Positions 7,917 to 16,234 of a DNA stretch of 64,000 bases are shown here, one piece after another. Position 1 is the first letter of the stretch, and each line of letters begins with the position of its first letter. Under the pieces are notes generated by a model. The model worked only from the letters and a program-made list of their open reading frames with translations. It did not search any database and had not been told where the DNA came from. The stretch spans positions 558,001 through 622,000 of the forward strand of contig NZ_SJSK01000002.1 in NCBI RefSeq assembly GCF_004331645.1, in the 5' to 3' direction. A program made the position numbers and the translations under genes. Source of the stretch: Pedobacter frigiditerrae (lineage in GTDB: Bacteria; Bacteroidota; Bacteroidia; Sphingobacteriales; Sphingobacteriaceae).

Positions 7917-8135
7917 TTAATTGAGTATCGAATTGTAGAGCAAATAGATGCAATAAGCCCCGAATGCAACGCAGAAACCGAACAGTGCAGAAGCCAAAAA
8001 TTTTTTCGGTACGCCACTGATTTTATGGTTCAAGTAATCTGCCAACTGCCGTTGTCTTCGAGTAATGTTGCCTGCGATTTTCTCGGCGGCTGCATCGCTA
8101 GATACGGTTGCCTGTTTTCGTTTAAAAAGCTTCAT
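7917..8135 (-). CDS. Small TraL-like conjugation membrane protein
   Basis: The 72-residue protein has a basic N-terminus and one C-terminal membrane segment (about 46-66, FLASALFGFCVAFGAYCIYLLY). It sits where traL lies in Bacteroidota elements, 4 bp after traK and 25 bp before traM. Sequence similarity among TraL proteins is weak, so the name rests mainly on position, size and topology. It is probably an inner-membrane part of the mating-pair apparatus. Confidence 0.7.
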   Translation of the reverse strand: MKLFKRKQATVSSDAAAEKIAGNITRRQRQLADYLNHKISGVPKKFLASALFGFCVAFGAYCIYLLYNSILN

Positions 8136-8139
8136 TATA

Positions 8140-8754
8140 TTAGGGGTTAAGAGGCTCGTCCTTATTTTCCAAGGTTTCCCATCGCTGAATCAAAAAGCCG
8201 TGCGGATTGTTATCGCTTCGGCTTACATTTCTAATATAGCCTTGTGTAACAAGCTTTCTTGTTGTTGCCGATGTTGACCTAATCAACCGTTGTGTTGCGT
8301 AACATTTGAAATAAAATGGATATTGGTTAATATCAAGTGAAGTACTGTCGATTGTAATTTCCTGTGAAATATTGGCAGAAATTAGGTTATTGAAATATCC
8401 CCGTTCACGCAGGTTATCATAAGCCTTTTTTGCGCTTTCATCTGCCAAATTCAGCGAATTTGAAACATTCGTTTGTATAACCTTATCATCTGGGTCTAGT
8501 GTAAAGAACAGGTGATGAAAGGTTTTGATATGATCCCTTAGCTCAACGGGGAGATTGTCCTTTCGCTCGGTACTAAACGCTTCGATTGCCTTGCCATTGG
8601 CAAGGATATATACCTTTGCCTGAACGGCATTTACCATATCAAAGCTTTTATAGATCGCAAAGCAGGAGATAAGCAGACAGGCTAATATCAAAAAGATGCT
8701 GAACCTTTTGATGTGGCTGAAAGCGGTATCGATATTTTTGAATTGTGTAAACAT
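8140..8754 (-). CDS. traK: Conjugative transposon protein TraK
   Basis: The 204-residue protein has an N-terminal FKNIDTAFSHIKRFS block, one membrane segment (about 19-38) and the conserved ANGKAIEAFSTERKDNLPVE and HIKTFHHLFFTLDPDD segments. These identify Bacteroidota TraK, a VirB8-like inner-membrane component of the conjugation channel. Length is normal. It begins 20 bp after traJ and ends 4 bp before the traL-like gene, consistent with one operon. Confidence 0.95.
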   Translation of the reverse strand: MFTQFKNIDTAFSHIKRFSIFLILACLLISCFAIYKSFDMVNAVQAKVYILANGKAIEAFSTERKDNLPVELRDHIKTFHHLFFTLDPDDKVIQTNVSNSLNLADESAKKAYDNLRERGYFNNLISANISQEITIDSTSLDINQYPFYFKCYATQRLIRSTSATTRKLVTQGYIRNVSRSDNNPHGFLIQRWETLENKDEPLNP

Positions 8755-8773
8755 AATGATGTGTTTTAATTAT

Positions 8774-9976
8774 CTATTTACCTGAGAGTTTGTCGTGCTG
8801 ATGGTTTGAGGCATCTTTAAGTGGGAAATAATCCGAATAACTTGCTGCAGCGTAGCCTTGGCTCATGTTACGGTTTCCATCACCCAACATATCTACCGCC
8901 ATTCCTGCACCTGCCGAACCTGCACGCATTCCTGCGCTACTTGTATTACTGATAATGGAGTTTACCTTTTGGAGAATGGCATTTCCGCCACCTGCGTGAA
9001 CCACATAGTTGGCAACGTTTGGAACCGAAAAATAGCCAACAATGCCAATGATGAGGAAAATTAAATATGCAACATCGGTACTTGAAAAGAAGGTATCTCC
9101 CTGTGCATCGATTTGTGAAATATCCAAACGGAGCATGTTTTCTTGAATTTTCCCAAGGATGCTACCAAAGATATTTGCAATTGGCAACCATAAAAATATA
9201 TTGACATATCTGGCGAGCCAAACCGTTAGCGTATTCTGGAAACCATCGAACACTGCAAAGCCAAATACCAAGGGACCCAGGATTGCTAGCACGATGAGAA
9301 AGAAAGTCCTAATGGTATTTATACATAGGCTTGCCGCAGCATAAAGAACTTCCAATACTTCGCTCATCCATTGCTTGATGGAGTTTCTAAAGTTGTAGGA
9401 CTGCTTTTCCATAAAGAACTTGATATCATTTCCAATGCCCTCGAACATTCCCTCATCTTCTCGGTCGGGGTCTTTTGGATGGGTATATTTATACCATTTA
9501 TCAGCATTGCCACGGCCATCCTCGCCAACATACATCTCATAATATTTGCTTTTTTTAATGGCCTGTTCCTTGCGTTTCAACAGCACCTTTATCGCCTTGT
9601 TGGAATCCTTAACCATTGAGCCAGTGGCAGAAACGGTCGGTTGCAGAATACCATTCATAACCGCTATGACAAGTGGGAACATCAGTATCGCCATACCAAG
9701 GGCGAAAGGTCGGAGCAATGGATAGAAATCTATGGGTTCGGCGGATGCCATTTGGCGCCAAACCCGACTGGCAATATACCAGAGCGCACCGAAACCCGCT
9801 ATGCCTCGGGCAACGCCAATCAGCCGACTGCAAAGTGGGAGCATATCGTCGTACACCCTGTCTAGCACGGGTTGCATTCCAGTCAACGTTTCCGCCATAC
9901 CCTGTGCGCTGGCAAATTGGGGCAAAGCAGTGGCTGATACCACAATTAATGCGGTTAAAAAAATTTTTGTTGTCAT
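8774..9976 (-). CDS. traJ: Conjugative transposon protein TraJ
   Basis: The 400-residue protein has a signal peptide (about 1-24, ending in FASAQ) and several membrane segments between about residues 55 and 320. The conserved GALWYIASRVWRQMASAEPID and ARYVNIFLWLPIANIFGSIL segments mark Bacteroidota TraJ, a VirB6-like polytopic channel component. The C-terminus is glycine-rich and soluble. Its start lies 5 bp after the stop of the traI remnant. It appears intact and of near-normal length, although upstream conjugation genes are missing. Confidence 0.93.
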   Translation of the reverse strand: MTTKIFLTALIVVSATALPQFASAQGMAETLTGMQPVLDRVYDDMLPLCSRLIGVARGIAGFGALWYIASRVWRQMASAEPIDFYPLLRPFALGMAILMFPLVIAVMNGILQPTVSATGSMVKDSNKAIKVLLKRKEQAIKKSKYYEMYVGEDGRGNADKWYKYTHPKDPDREDEGMFEGIGNDIKFFMEKQSYNFRNSIKQWMSEVLEVLYAAASLCINTIRTFFLIVLAILGPLVFGFAVFDGFQNTLTVWLARYVNIFLWLPIANIFGSILGKIQENMLRLDISQIDAQGDTFFSSTDVAYLIFLIIGIVGYFSVPNVANYVVHAGGGNAILQKVNSIISNTSSAGMRAGSAGAGMAVDMLGDGNRNMSQGYAAASYSDYFPLKDASNHQHDKLSGK

Positions 9977-9981
9977 ACGTT

Positions 9982-10224
9982 CTAGTTTATCCCAAATAAT
10001 CCTTGGGTAGTTTTCAGATTTGACTTTTCCCGTTGCCTTTGAAGATTGAGAATGCTGGCTTCCTTGTTGAAACTTCGCAGGAACATCAGCTTGTTTTCGG
10101 TATCTGCAAAAATTCGGTCTATGGCCTGTAACCTTTCATCATCGCTCTTTGCTAAGTCCACGCGGACTACAACACTGACCTGCCGAAAGTGGTGCTGAAC
10201 TTTGGGTTGTGGTTTAAAATTGTT
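9982..10224 (-). pseudogene. traI: traI remnant (C-terminal fragment)
   Basis: An 80-codon open stretch ends in TAG at 9982-9984 and is bounded upstream by TGA at 10225-10227. The last 55 residues (LAKSDDERLQAIDRIFADTE, LMFLRSFN, LNLQRQ, GLFGIN at the end) match the tail of Bacteroidota TraI (DUF4141-type), normally about 200 residues. No start codon or signal peptide is present. Sequence upstream of about 10190 no longer looks like TraI, so a deletion or recombination junction probably removed the N-terminal two thirds. Without TraI and the genes before it, the element should be unable to transfer by itself. Confidence 0.8.
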
Positions 10225-10354
10225 TCATCAAAGATGTGGGTATAGAAGATTACCGTTACGACAGTAAAGCGGTAGGTACGAGAAATAGCTGTTAGGAACT
10301 ATTGTGTTGATTTAGTAAATGATACCGTAATTTTATTGTAAATGGGTTAAATTT

Positions 10355-11665
10355 ATGGACTTATCTGGCTACGACCTTAACGGTCTTCATCTTCTGCATA
10401 AAAGCATTTCTGAATTATCAGCATCAACAGAAAGTGAAATGCACATAGAAGAAGATTTGCATTCTGCAAACTTTAAGGAGCTATCTGAAAAACTGTTTTA
10501 TTATTCCGCACTACTTGAAATGGTAATAATAGAAATAAGAAAAAGACAGAAAGATAAACTTCTATTTTCTGTGGAAGATATGTTTCGGATGGTGGGTCAA
10601 TTCGATAAATATGTTATTATATATTTCTACCATACAAGCGATTCTTACATAAATTATGGAGAGGAAGTGCATGGGCATATAATCTATGGTCGGAAATCAA
10701 GAAGTTATTTAACAGAAACTATAGTAGACGATAATCATACTAGATCAGATGGAAAAATCCTCTTGGATACCATTAATATTGATGAAGAAAAAATTAAAAA
10801 ATTAAAAACAGATGGATTTCTAGCAAGTGAAATTTATAAAATAGAAACCTTCAATCATGATCCTGAAGAAGTCGCCTATAAAAAACAGGGTTTAAAGACA
10901 ATACCTAACACTATAGAAATACCTTTTGAATCTGCGGGTTTTGATTTAGCCAGAGTAGAAAATCACATTATATCGATGAAGATTAGTGACGGTTATAAAA
11001 TTTTGGCTCATGAGATGTTAAGATACTATGTTAATGAACTTATTATTGGAAATAATGTGCCAGAGGAGTTGTTAAATAAATATGTTATAGAGGACAATGG
11101 AGTTTTTAAAGAGCAAGCCTTGGTTCAAATGAATTCTTATGCCCTGCATCATGATGTACTTGATGAGATCCAAAAGTCTTATTTTAATATTATTTTAGGG
11201 ATTAGGGCAGAAAGACGTATTGAACTCTTAAAAAAGGATCTTGGTATAACCAATGATGTTTTTGAGAAGTTCAAAATTAATCACCCATCTGAGTATAGGA
11301 ATACAAGAATGATGCTTATGTCTTTCCGAGAAGAAACATTAACCAATACATGGCCTCAATATCCTATTTATTGGGATGAAGAGAGGTTCATTCATATATA
11401 TGGTAGGCACTATGTTGATTACTTCATTAATTTTTCTACTTATAATGGTACCCACTTTCAGTACACCTATAAGGATATCCGTCGACTTATCTGCTTAGTG
11501 TTAGATAGTTTAAGAGAAGATATTGAGTCTTCACTTTCAAATGGAAAGAGATATGATAAATACGGGGATCAAGGATACTATTTTAACGGTGATTATTACA
11601 CTTTGAGAATTGATGAAACTGGAAGGTTAATGACATTTTTTCCAATGGGGAAACCTAAGGCTTAG
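10355..11665 (+). CDS. Unknown 436-aa cargo protein, possible nuclease-like C-terminus
   Basis: The soluble protein has a helical N-terminal part (residues 1-75), a mixed middle part, and a C-terminal domain from about residue 335. That domain has HIYGRH (347-352), an I..L..LVLDSL helix, and closes with a YYTLRIDETGRLMTFFPMGK strand pair. A terminal G.L.TF.P strand after a RH motif recalls BECR-fold (Barnase-EndoU-ColicinE5/D-RelE) RNase domains. This is inference from a pattern, and no active site is proven. AT-rich codon use differs from the tra genes next to it. It begins right after the traI deletion junction, which suggests it arrived with that rearrangement. Confidence 0.5.
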   Translation: MDLSGYDLNGLHLLHKSISELSASTESEMHIEEDLHSANFKELSEKLFYYSALLEMVIIEIRKRQKDKLLFSVEDMFRMVGQFDKYVIIYFYHTSDSYINYGEEVHGHIIYGRKSRSYLTETIVDDNHTRSDGKILLDTINIDEEKIKKLKTDGFLASEIYKIETFNHDPEEVAYKKQGLKTIPNTIEIPFESAGFDLARVENHIISMKISDGYKILAHEMLRYYVNELIIGNNVPEELLNKYVIEDNGVFKEQALVQMNSYALHHDVLDEIQKSYFNIILGIRAERRIELLKKDLGITNDVFEKFKINHPSEYRNTRMMLMSFREETLTNTWPQYPIYWDEERFIHIYGRHYVDYFINFSTYNGTHFQYTYKDIRRLICLVLDSLREDIESSLSNGKRYDKYGDQGYYFNGDYYTLRIDETGRLMTFFPMGKPKA

Positions 11666-11674
11666 AAGTGATCT

Positions 11675-11926
11675 TTATCTGATTTCTTCTATTCTTTCCT
11701 TGATTTTTTTTACTTCTATTTTGAAATTATCAATAATTATATTTTTGGAATAAGGATCTTTAGTAACTAAACTAATTGCCTTTTCAAAGCCCTCAATATC
11801 AGCTTTTCTATTGTTAATTAATGATGTGGTATTAGCTGAACTAGGTTCTTCACGTAATTCAATAGCTTGTTCTTTTTGCTTTAAAGCTTCTTTTAATTCT
11901 TCTAAAAGTAATTCTAACTCTTTCAT
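11675..11926 (-). CDS. Small coiled-coil protein of unknown function
   Basis: The 83-residue protein is almost entirely charged helix: residues 1-30 (LELLLEELKEALKQKEQAIE) and 68-83 (IEVKKIKERIEEIR) have heptad-like leucine/isoleucine spacing. It has no membrane segment. It converges on the 436-aa gene with 9 bp between stops. Codon use looks coding, but no homologous family comes to mind. It could be a small regulator or an antitoxin-like partner. Confidence 0.45.
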   Translation of the reverse strand: MKELELLLEELKEALKQKEQAIELREEPSSANTTSLINNRKADIEGFEKAISLVTKDPYSKNIIIDNFKIEVKKIKERIEEIR

Positions 11927-12039
11927 CTTAATAATTTTATCAAATATACAGTTACATAAAATAACATCAAAAATTACAAGTACCTACCGTGTATATAGCG
12001 ATTAATTAATTTTAAGAGATCGGAGATTTACTTTTCAAA

Positions 12040-12231
12040 ATGGAAGGTATGGGCGCAGAAATAAATGATAAAAATACATTAGAGGATTATATTGAAAATG
12101 ATATAACAGAGGAACAATTCATTGATAAAATCGATAAAGAATTACCTTCAATTTATGCGGGAAGTGAAGATAAAATGCTAAATTTAGTAGTAGAAATCAT
12201 TGTTAAAATCATAATAAAGGAGGTTTTATGA
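12040..12231 (+). CDS. Small acidic protein coupled to the recombinase
   Basis: The 63-residue protein is acidic in the first two thirds (LEDYIENDITEEQFIDKIDKE) and ends in a hydrophobic helix (LVVEIIVKIIIKEVL). Its TGA overlaps the recombinase start in an ATGA arrangement, and the recombinase ribosome-binding site lies inside its last codons. This predicts coupled translation. It may regulate the recombinase or serve as a directionality or accessory factor, but nothing in the sequence proves that. Confidence 0.5.
   Translation: MEGMGAEINDKNTLEDYIENDITEEQFIDKIDKELPSIYAGSEDKMLNLVVEIIVKIIIKEVL
12217..12224 (+). promoter_or_regulatory. Strong Shine-Dalgarno before the recombinase
   Basis: AAGGAGGT lies 3 bp before the ATG at 12228. 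Such a full anti-16S match is unusual in this window, where starts are generally AT-rich and lack it. It fixes the recombinase start and may point to an origin outside Bacteroidota. Confidence 0.75.
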
Positions 12232-13784
12232 ATGCTATTGGCTATATACGATTAAGCATAAAAGATCAATCACAATATTCATTAGAGTATCAAGAAAAAA
12301 GCATACGAGACTACTGTTTGCGAAATGATGTTAATGTACTAGAAATTTTCCAAGATAATGGAAAGAGTAGTTACACTTTTGACAGACCGAACTACATAGC
12401 GTTAGAGAATTTTATAAAAAAACATAAAGGGGTCGTAAGGTATCTTGTAGTAATGGATCATGATAGGTTTAGCAGAAACCTATCTGAGGTACTCACCAAA
12501 ATTGATGTTCTTGAGAAAAAATATGGCATTAAAGTGCTTGCAACTAATGAACCCCTAGATTTAGATACCACAGACCCATCGGTTTTTATGCAAAGAGCCT
12601 TTAAGTATTTGGTAGCAAATGAAGAGTTGTTCAGAATAAGAAAACGTGTCAAAATGGGAGTTAGACATGCTATTGAAAGCGGTAGATTCATAAATTTTGC
12701 ACCTTTTGGATACGTGAATGCCCGTGATGAAAGTGGCAAGGGAATAATTGTTATTGACGAAATTAAAGCAGAGATTATCAAGAAGATTTTTGCTGACTAT
12801 CTTGACGGCAAACAAGCTTTCGTCATCCATAATGAAGTTAAGGAACTTGGGTTTACCACTAAGGGAAACAGTGCAATTGTTCGCGTGTTAAGTAATTGCG
12901 TATATGCTGGCTTAATTAAAGTTCCTGCATACAAAAATTCCCCTGAAAGATATGTAAAAGGAAAACATACTAGAATTGTAAGTGAAATGGATTTTTGGTT
13001 AGCACAGGAAATGCTAGGAAACAAACGTCCGTCCAAATCCCGTGCAAAAGATGAAGTTCCGCTTCGAGGAATATTAAAATGTCCCTGTGGATTAAGTATG
13101 ACTTCTGGTTGGAGCAAAGGGAAAAAGAAGTATTACTTATATTATCGTTGTACCAAACATAGAGGTATCAATATTTCTGCACCAGATTTACACAAAGATT
13201 GGAATGAAATATTGTCGCTGCTTAGTTTTAGTCCTAATCAAGTACAAAAAATTCAAACAGAAAGTAAAAAAGCTATTGAGATTGCTTTATTAGGTGTTGC
13301 CGAACAACTAAGTGTCAAAAGAAAAGAATTGTCTGAACTTGAAATTAAAATTGATCGTTTGGAAGAGAAAATGATGAATGATGAGATTGAACCATATACT
13401 TATAAAAAATGGTTCAGTAAATACTCGGGACAGAAGGCTTACCTTGATAGTGAAATTCAAAATCTAAGTGCAGATCAAAAGGGCAAGTGGAAGAAGTCTA
13501 TGGAACTTTTGGACAACTTATTGGATATACCATCTATTTTCAAGCAGGCCGAAATTTTAGACCAACATTCTCTAATTAAAGAGGTGTTCAAACATGGTAT
13601 CACATATTCAAAAGGCAAGTGTCGAACACCTTCGGTAAATCCTGGATTTTCTCATAACTCATTGAAGCTAAAACAAATAGGGTTGCTCGATAACGAACAA
13701 CCCTATGAGAATTTGGGAATAAATCCCATCCGTACTCGGAGCGGGAATCGAACCCGCACGCCTGTTGAGGGCACAGGATTTTAA
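12228..13784 (+). CDS. Large serine recombinase (element integrase)
   Basis: The 518-residue protein has a resolvase domain (1-145) with catalytic S10 in GYIRLS and the DHDRFSRN motif (77-84). A recombinase domain follows (about 150-265), then a zinc ribbon (CPCG at 285-288, C308, with H311 or nearby as fourth ligand) and a coiled coil (about 345-440). This is the large serine integrase layout. It probably cuts and joins the element at tRNA-Leu. The C-terminal LKQIGLLDNEQP stretch still looks native, but the last 17 codons are antisense to tRNA-Leu, so the final residues depend on the integration site. Confidence 0.92.
   Translation: MNAIGYIRLSIKDQSQYSLEYQEKSIRDYCLRNDVNVLEIFQDNGKSSYTFDRPNYIALENFIKKHKGVVRYLVVMDHDRFSRNLSEVLTKIDVLEKKYGIKVLATNEPLDLDTTDPSVFMQRAFKYLVANEELFRIRKRVKMGVRHAIESGRFINFAPFGYVNARDESGKGIIVIDEIKAEIIKKIFADYLDGKQAFVIHNEVKELGFTTKGNSAIVRVLSNCVYAGLIKVPAYKNSPERYVKGKHTRIVSEMDFWLAQEMLGNKRPSKSRAKDEVPLRGILKCPCGLSMTSGWSKGKKKYYLYYRCTKHRGINISAPDLHKDWNEILSLLSFSPNQVQKIQTESKKAIEIALLGVAEQLSVKRKELSELEIKIDRLEEKMMNDEIEPYTYKKWFSKYSGQKAYLDSEIQNLSADQKGKWKKSMELLDNLLDIPSIFKQAEILDQHSLIKEVFKHGITYSKGKCRTPSVNPGFSHNSLKLKQIGLLDNEQPYENLGINPIRTRSGNRTRTPVEGTGF
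13677..13706 (-). terminator. Terminator downstream of tRNA-Leu, inside the recombinase 3' end
   Basis: A perfect 9-bp stem (13677-13685 with 13698-13706) with a short inner TCG/CGA stem is followed on the minus strand by TTTGTTTT. It can end the tRNA transcript. On the plus strand the same bases encode IGLLDNEQPY of the recombinase. Confidence 0.7.
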
Positions 13785-13817
13785 GTCCTGCGTGTCTACC
13801 AGTTCCACCATCCGAGC
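13733..13817 (-). tRNA. tRNA-Leu (UAA)
   Basis: The 85-nt gene on the minus strand has a 7-bp acceptor stem (13811-13817 with 13734-13740, one G-U), discriminator A at 13733, a long variable arm, and the loop CTTAAAA with anticodon TAA. The T-arm GCGGGTTCGATTCCCGC is perfect. CCA is not encoded. It overlaps the recombinase 3' end antisense by 52 bp and is the probable attachment site of the element. Confidence 0.97.
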
Positions 13818-13842
13818 TTAAAAGCATAAAGCTTTTAAAATT

Positions 13843-13868
13843 AAATGCCTCCTGGTAGGAAGGCATTT
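13843..13868 (-). terminator. Hairpin between tRNA-Gly and tRNA-Leu
   Basis: A perfect 8-bp stem (13843-13850 with 13861-13868, AAATGCCT/AGGCATTT) follows tRNA-Gly on the minus strand and precedes an AATTTTAAAA run. A second perfect 8-bp inverted repeat (13818-13825 with 13831-13838) directly precedes tRNA-Leu. They may separate or process the two tRNAs. Confidence 0.55.
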
Positions 13869-13870
13869 AG

Positions 13871-13943
<73 letters not shown>

Positions 13944-14067
13944 ATTTGCAACATCATCCGATGTTATCCCTTTTTGATTGCGACTTTTAATGTGTCTCTC
14001 TCCGTTTGGGAATGCAAATATAAGCAGATTTATATTTCTGTCAAGAAATATTTCATAATAAATTTCA

Positions 14068-14559
14068 CTATTCTGTTAAGTTATTGGCTTTCAGTACATC
14101 AAAAATTAAATCTTTTTCAAAACCCTTGCTTTGAAGGTACGTAATGAGCTTATATTTTCTTTTTAAGGAATCTTTTTCGCTTAAAACCTTCGATTTTTTT
14201 TCGGCAGTTGCTAATAAATTTGCCAAATATTTATCGCCATCAATACTATTTAGTGCTTTTTGAATCAACTTATCTGGAACTTTTTTTAGTTTTAACCCTT
14301 GTTTAATTTTTATTTTACCCCATTTTTTGATGTTCACCTTTCCCGAAACATAAGCCATTGCAAACCTTTCTTCATTTAAAAAGTTGGTGGTAATCAATTC
14401 TGATATCAAATCTTCAACCTCATTTTGGTGCAAACCATATTCATAAAGTTTGTTACGAACCTCTTGTTGCGAACGTTCTTGATAAGCACACCAACTCTCT
14501 GCTTTTAACAACGCAGTTTTTTTATCTAGAATTTGTGGCTGTTTTTTTGGAGCTTCCAT
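14068..14559 (-). CDS. recX: RecX family regulatory protein
   Basis: The 163-residue, all-helical basic protein has three RecX-type tandem repeats: AESWCAYQERSQQEVRNKL in the first, LISELITTNFLNEERFAMAYV in the second, and the WGKIKIKQGLKLKKVPDKLI and LITYLQSKGFEKDLIFDVL segments in the third. RecX binds RecA filaments and limits their activity. Length is normal and the gene stands alone, reading towards the two tRNA genes. Confidence 0.92.
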   Translation of the reverse strand: MEAPKKQPQILDKKTALLKAESWCAYQERSQQEVRNKLYEYGLHQNEVEDLISELITTNFLNEERFAMAYVSGKVNIKKWGKIKIKQGLKLKKVPDKLIQKALNSIDGDKYLANLLATAEKKSKVLSEKDSLKRKYKLITYLQSKGFEKDLIFDVLKANNLTE

Positions 14560-14716
14560 ATTATTGTTGAAAGTCGTAAAAATTATTGTTGTTGACCTTA
14601 TCCTTACCTCAAAATATTATAACAAACTATTTAAACAATTAACTGTTAGTTAAATATCCCTGCTTGTACTAAGCGCTCGCATAGTTTTTTATTTCATATA
14701 AATTCACATTACCGTT

Positions 14717-15400
14717 ATGAAATTAGTAACCGTTCCCTTATTATGCATTATGCTTTTTATCGGCATAGATTCAAATGCGCAGATAGATAGTTCAGCTAAA
14801 GTATTTAAAAACCAAAAATCTATTCAGCTTAATTTAGGCACCCAAGGCATTGGAGCAGAATTCCTTTATGGAGTATTACCTAAATTAGCACTAAGAGGAG
14901 GTGTAAATGCAATCCCCTTAAAGGCGAATGATATTTTTAAGATTGAAGATTTCAATTCTACAACTCATGCGTCTGCAGATTTTTACAATATCCATGTACT
15001 TGCAGATTATACGCCTTTTCAAAAAGCAAGTTGGTTACGTATCGTTGGGGGCCTTGCCTATTTTTTTAAGGCAGATGGAAAAGTAAGAATCACTCCATCT
15101 GATGATTATACTTATGGTGATTTAGTACTCAGTGAGGAACAAATTGGTTATGTAGATTTAAATGTAGACTGGAAAGGAGTAGCGCCTTATTTGGGTTTTG
15201 CTTTCGCGAATACATTTCCTCGTAAAAAATTTAATGTTAATTTTGATTTAGGAGCTTATTACTTGAGCAAACCGAAAGCAGATATCATTGGAACAGGGTT
15301 ATTAGAAGGGAACTCTTCACAAACACCTCAATTTCAATCTAACATTAAAAATTACAGGTGGTTACCAATCGTACAAGTAAATTTCAATTATAAATTTTAA
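14717..15400 (+). CDS. Outer-membrane beta-barrel protein, unknown function
   Basis: The 227-residue protein has a signal peptide (about 1-22, ending SNAQ). Alternating hydrophobic/polar strands follow (SIQLNLGTQGIGAEFLYGV, LALRGGVNAI, KFNVNFDLGAYYL), and the end is YRWLPIVQVNFNYKF, with a terminal aromatic residue typical of outer-membrane barrels. Similar short barrels in Bacteroidota are of unknown function. The lipoprotein gene follows after 11 bp, so the two probably act together at the outer membrane. Confidence 0.7.
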   Translation: MKLVTVPLLCIMLFIGIDSNAQIDSSAKVFKNQKSIQLNLGTQGIGAEFLYGVLPKLALRGGVNAIPLKANDIFKIEDFNSTTHASADFYNIHVLADYTPFQKASWLRIVGGLAYFFKADGKVRITPSDDYTYGDLVLSEEQIGYVDLNVDWKGVAPYLGFAFANTFPRKKFNVNFDLGAYYLSKPKADIIGTGLLEGNSSQTPQFQSNIKNYRWLPIVQVNFNYKF

Positions 15401-15411
15401 AATTTAATGTC

Positions 15412-16143
15412 ATGTCTACAGAAAAAATAATAGGTTTTACCTTAGTGATGCTCACATTATCAGCTTGTAAAAAACCTACGGAAAACATCAAAATTATTTT
15501 AGATACCGATGTGATCAAAAACACAGCAATGATTAATGTAACAGATGCTCAAACTGGCAATTCGGCTCCTAATGATGCCACCATTACTATTTCTGGAACA
15601 CAAGCTACCGACGTTTATGAATTATCGGGCAAAAAGGACATCAAATTAAGTGCTGGTATGGTTACTATTGGTTTACGCCCGGATATTATACCCACAGCTG
15701 ATAAACCCATAAGTATTATTGTGGAAATTAATGCTACCGGTTATAATAAACAAGCAAAACAGGTTACTTTTACTGCAGCGCAAAAGCAACAAGTTGTTAA
15801 TATATCCATTACTAAAACTGGCACAACGGCTCCTCCAATCGTAATACCTCCCCCGCCTGTTTATAATAATACGACTTTAACTTTTGTAGGCAAATGTCCA
15901 AACAGGACAGATTTAGAAATAAGACCAAGTGTATATGTTTATTTCAAAAAAACAAGCTCAACTGGCGCATTTCAATATTTAGGCTATATGGAAAAGGGGA
16001 ACATAACCACTAATTTATTAGCCTTAAATGAAACGTATGATTTTCAGATTGTTTATGGCGGAGAGACTTATAGAACAAGTCAAAAAATAGAGCAAACTAG
16101 TTACAATTTAACTATTGAAATGCCGGCGGCTTGCAAATTTTAA
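15412..16143 (+). CDS. Lipoprotein with Ig-like/carboxypeptidase-regulatory-like domain
   Basis: The 243-residue protein has a lipobox (LTLSACKK, Cys about residue 19). A beta-rich domain follows (about 30-140) with NATITISG-like and VTIGLRPDIIPTADKPISIIVE strands, then a proline linker (PPIVIPPPPVY) and a second small domain beginning TLTFVGKCPN and ending in CKF. The first domain resembles carboxypeptidase-regulatory or Ig-like folds in outer-surface lipoproteins. Co-transcription with the upstream barrel gene is likely. Function is unknown. Confidence 0.6.
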   Translation: MSTEKIIGFTLVMLTLSACKKPTENIKIILDTDVIKNTAMINVTDAQTGNSAPNDATITISGTQATDVYELSGKKDIKLSAGMVTIGLRPDIIPTADKPISIIVEINATGYNKQAKQVTFTAAQKQQVVNISITKTGTTAPPIVIPPPPVYNNTTLTFVGKCPNRTDLEIRPSVYVYFKKTSSTGAFQYLGYMEKGNITTNLLALNETYDFQIVYGGETYRTSQKIEQTSYNLTIEMPAACKF

Positions 16144-16234
16144 ATTATTGTTAACAGCATTAATTTACCAATCATATCAAATAACTATTTAAAGATTTGA
16201 CATAAATTTTTAACTTTATCAAAAATTAAACACT

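Noticed and set aside
9609-10010. Several open frames on both strands over traJ
   Set aside because: They are antisense or out-of-frame shadows of the intact traJ gene, with biased, unlikely composition.
1-13740. A second attachment repeat for tRNA-Leu inside the window
   Set aside because: I saw no duplicated tRNA 3' segment in the left part; the other end is probably beyond the left edge.
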